From the NCBI GenBank assembly GCA_937995875.1, contig CALKIW010000012.1, positions 1-7,033 on the forward strand: a DNA stretch of 7,033 nucleotides, read 5' to 3'. Shown one piece after another: positions 6,701 through 7,033 of this stretch. This DNA is from an uncultured Bacteroidales bacterium (GTDB taxonomy: Bacteria; Bacteroidota; Bacteroidia; Bacteroidales; Bacteroidaceae). The notes under the pieces are model-generated. The model ran no database searches and was not told where the DNA came from. It saw only the letters and a list, made by a program, of their open reading frames with translations. Each line of letters begins with the position of its first letter. Within the stretch, counting starts at the first letter, position 1. The position numbers and the translations under genes are program-made.

Positions 6701-7033
6701 GGGCATACCAAGCAATACCTACAAGGTTTGCGTAATCAATTGCAGGATTTGCTCAACACGGGAGACCTTCCTATTGACCAAATGCAGGTAGTCTCTGATA
6801 AAATAAATGCTATTGACGATGAGCTTGGAAAGCAGCAGGGTGTTTGGGATTTTATAGGAGAAAGAACTCGTGAGCACAACCGATTGCTGAAAGAAGCAGC
6901 TGATGCACAGGAAAGATTGAACGTAGCTAAGTCAGAAGAGGTTGGCGCCAATGCCAATTTGGGATTTGTCAAGATGGGCGTGCAGAAACGTTTGTCTGAT
7001 GCAGGCGTGAAAATGAATATCGGTGATATTTCA
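3770..7033 (+). CDS. Tape measure protein (3'-truncated by window edge)
   Basis: This frame stays open for 1088 codons with no stop to the window end, so the C-terminus is missing. Tape measure proteins fill the tail tube lumen, set its length and are delivered with the DNA. Residues 1-200 are mostly charged helix and likely coiled coil. Residues about 212-391 look like the conserved phage tape-measure domain, with FESMETSLKVLLGG, ASPLNTKDMVGAVQMMTSFGI, FSQMSSAGKLMGQDLMQM and a closing LQESFDMMFNEIG. About 415-455 and 471-490 are hydrophobic (the second includes NPYVLAATALGALVGVMIS), matching the membrane-interacting segments common in these proteins. From about 495 on the protein is again lysine/glutamate-rich helix. 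The ATG at 3770 follows the chaperone stop by three bases; no Shine-Dalgarno sequence is visible. Lack of any lytic or peptidase motif in the visible part is unremarkable. Confidence 0.9.
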   Translation, partial: MAQLSFKIQAEWDKVQRLREEIAKLKQEIGKTDAIQNPTAFNKLNSKLQQTGKELSSVTGKIAQASATMETDFRQKIYAASQSVNGFTEKIIAQKNVVKDVAFNVRKLGDAYREAKKYSPISAYGKFAEWKAAKRALEEEKATLFGLTQEQANARLSVKKLRDEYASLRQEGGGTAETMNLLTSKMKQMGAAVLGGMGLKELASRIISVRSEFESMETSLKVLLGGSQEKLNTIMGQIKEYALASPLNTKDMVGAVQMMTSFGIEAEKSIDYLKAIGDISMGDTGKFNSLALAFSQMSSAGKLMGQDLMQMVNAGFNPLEEIARKTGKSIGELKEEMSKGAISSKMVQDAFISATSAGGKFFGMSQEGAKTLNGQISMLQESFDMMFNEIGQKGEGVVMSAVQTATKLVENYEQVGRVILGLVETYGAYRVGLAIATVAENGHTIAMTLARAQILLTQKAQALLNTTMLSNPYVLAATALGALVGVMISQKTETERVADATKRYNEQKEKIIEQEKRHNEEIQRLCDIAGDESLSTDNRRLALVKLEQKYPSIFKKYDTEAEKLAHILEIKQQIAALDGKTSITNAKNEENRINNRIRSINESLKARETGSSGHKDNNIGISSQALMDEKKALQKRKEELKKQTSKNTANNYLKDLTGISNADLNRQINLRKNLLAKMSTTGHKYGKVTYGGAKGTFTREELEGQVGILQAEKTRRTKHSVITKKDLQDKKKALQAELDGLSEIEAKGKKGAALKKKIAALTKRENDAYSVSTDNRGSGKTTVSIPKQADYDKLARERYDAEQELADKSSQVYIDSLQNGYEKEKKQRELNHKKELNDLEKYKRDFLQKKISDAKQIFEADPKNKDKKFDGSKITLTEAEQKQYDEIRANILKKQQREDSDYQRQQIESLNAYLKEYGSFEEKKLAITQEYEEKIRKAGSVGEKATLEMQRDKDIEKIKNDDLQSSIDWNGVFSDLQGHTKQYLQGLRNQLQDLLNTGDLPIDQMQVVSDKINAIDDELGKQQGVWDFIGERTREHNRLLKEAADAQERLNVAKSEEVGANANLGFVKMGVQKRLSDAGVKMNIGDIS

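Noticed and set aside
1..7033. tRNA, CRISPR array, insertion sequence, att site, or toxin-antitoxin/defence genes
   Set aside because: Nearly every base is accounted for by the late structural genes, the only sizeable gap is the 67-base terminator region, and no repeat arrays, inverted terminal repeats or cloverleaf patterns were seen.

Overview
The window is a stretch of the late morphogenesis (head completion and tail) module of a tailed phage or prophage with a long non-contractile tail (siphovirus type). All genes lie on the + strand. The likely host is a member of the Bacteroidota (Bacteroides/Prevotella-like). That is an inference: most starts lack a clear Shine-Dalgarno sequence, base composition is moderate with A/T-rich gene junctions, and the protein types resemble those I recall from gut Bacteroidota phages. 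No integrase, att site, host gene, tRNA or CRISPR is visible, so prophage and free phage cannot be told apart.

Layout: (1) 5'-truncated major capsid protein of the lambda gpE type, to 884. (2) Five small genes from 884 to 2583: a head-tail connector-like protein, a head-closure-like protein, an HK97 gp10-like tail-completion protein, an accessory protein of unknown function, and a tail-terminator-like protein. Every junction from the capsid gene to the tail-terminator gene overlaps by 1 to 10 bases. (3) The major tail tube protein (2585-3118), followed by a strong intrinsic-terminator hairpin (3139-3184). (4) The tail assembly chaperone pair (3186-3766), a G/GT-type arrangement. The short chaperone ends at 3572, and a -1 frameshift would extend it to 3766. 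A textbook heptamer C CCT TTC (3509-3515) lies in the correct frame, 6 bases before an 8-bp perfect stem (3522-3529 with 3552-3559). (5) The tape measure protein from 3770, open for 1088 codons to the window edge.

Together these genes build the neck and tail. The connector, closure and completion proteins join the filled capsid to the tail. The tube protein polymerises around the tape measure, which the chaperones keep assembly-competent. The terminator after the tube gene and the frameshift in the chaperone gene are two RNA-level devices that could set the unequal amounts of tube, chaperone and tape measure. The frameshift signal is the most notable thing in the window. The rest is a recognisable phage module, not a wholly new system.
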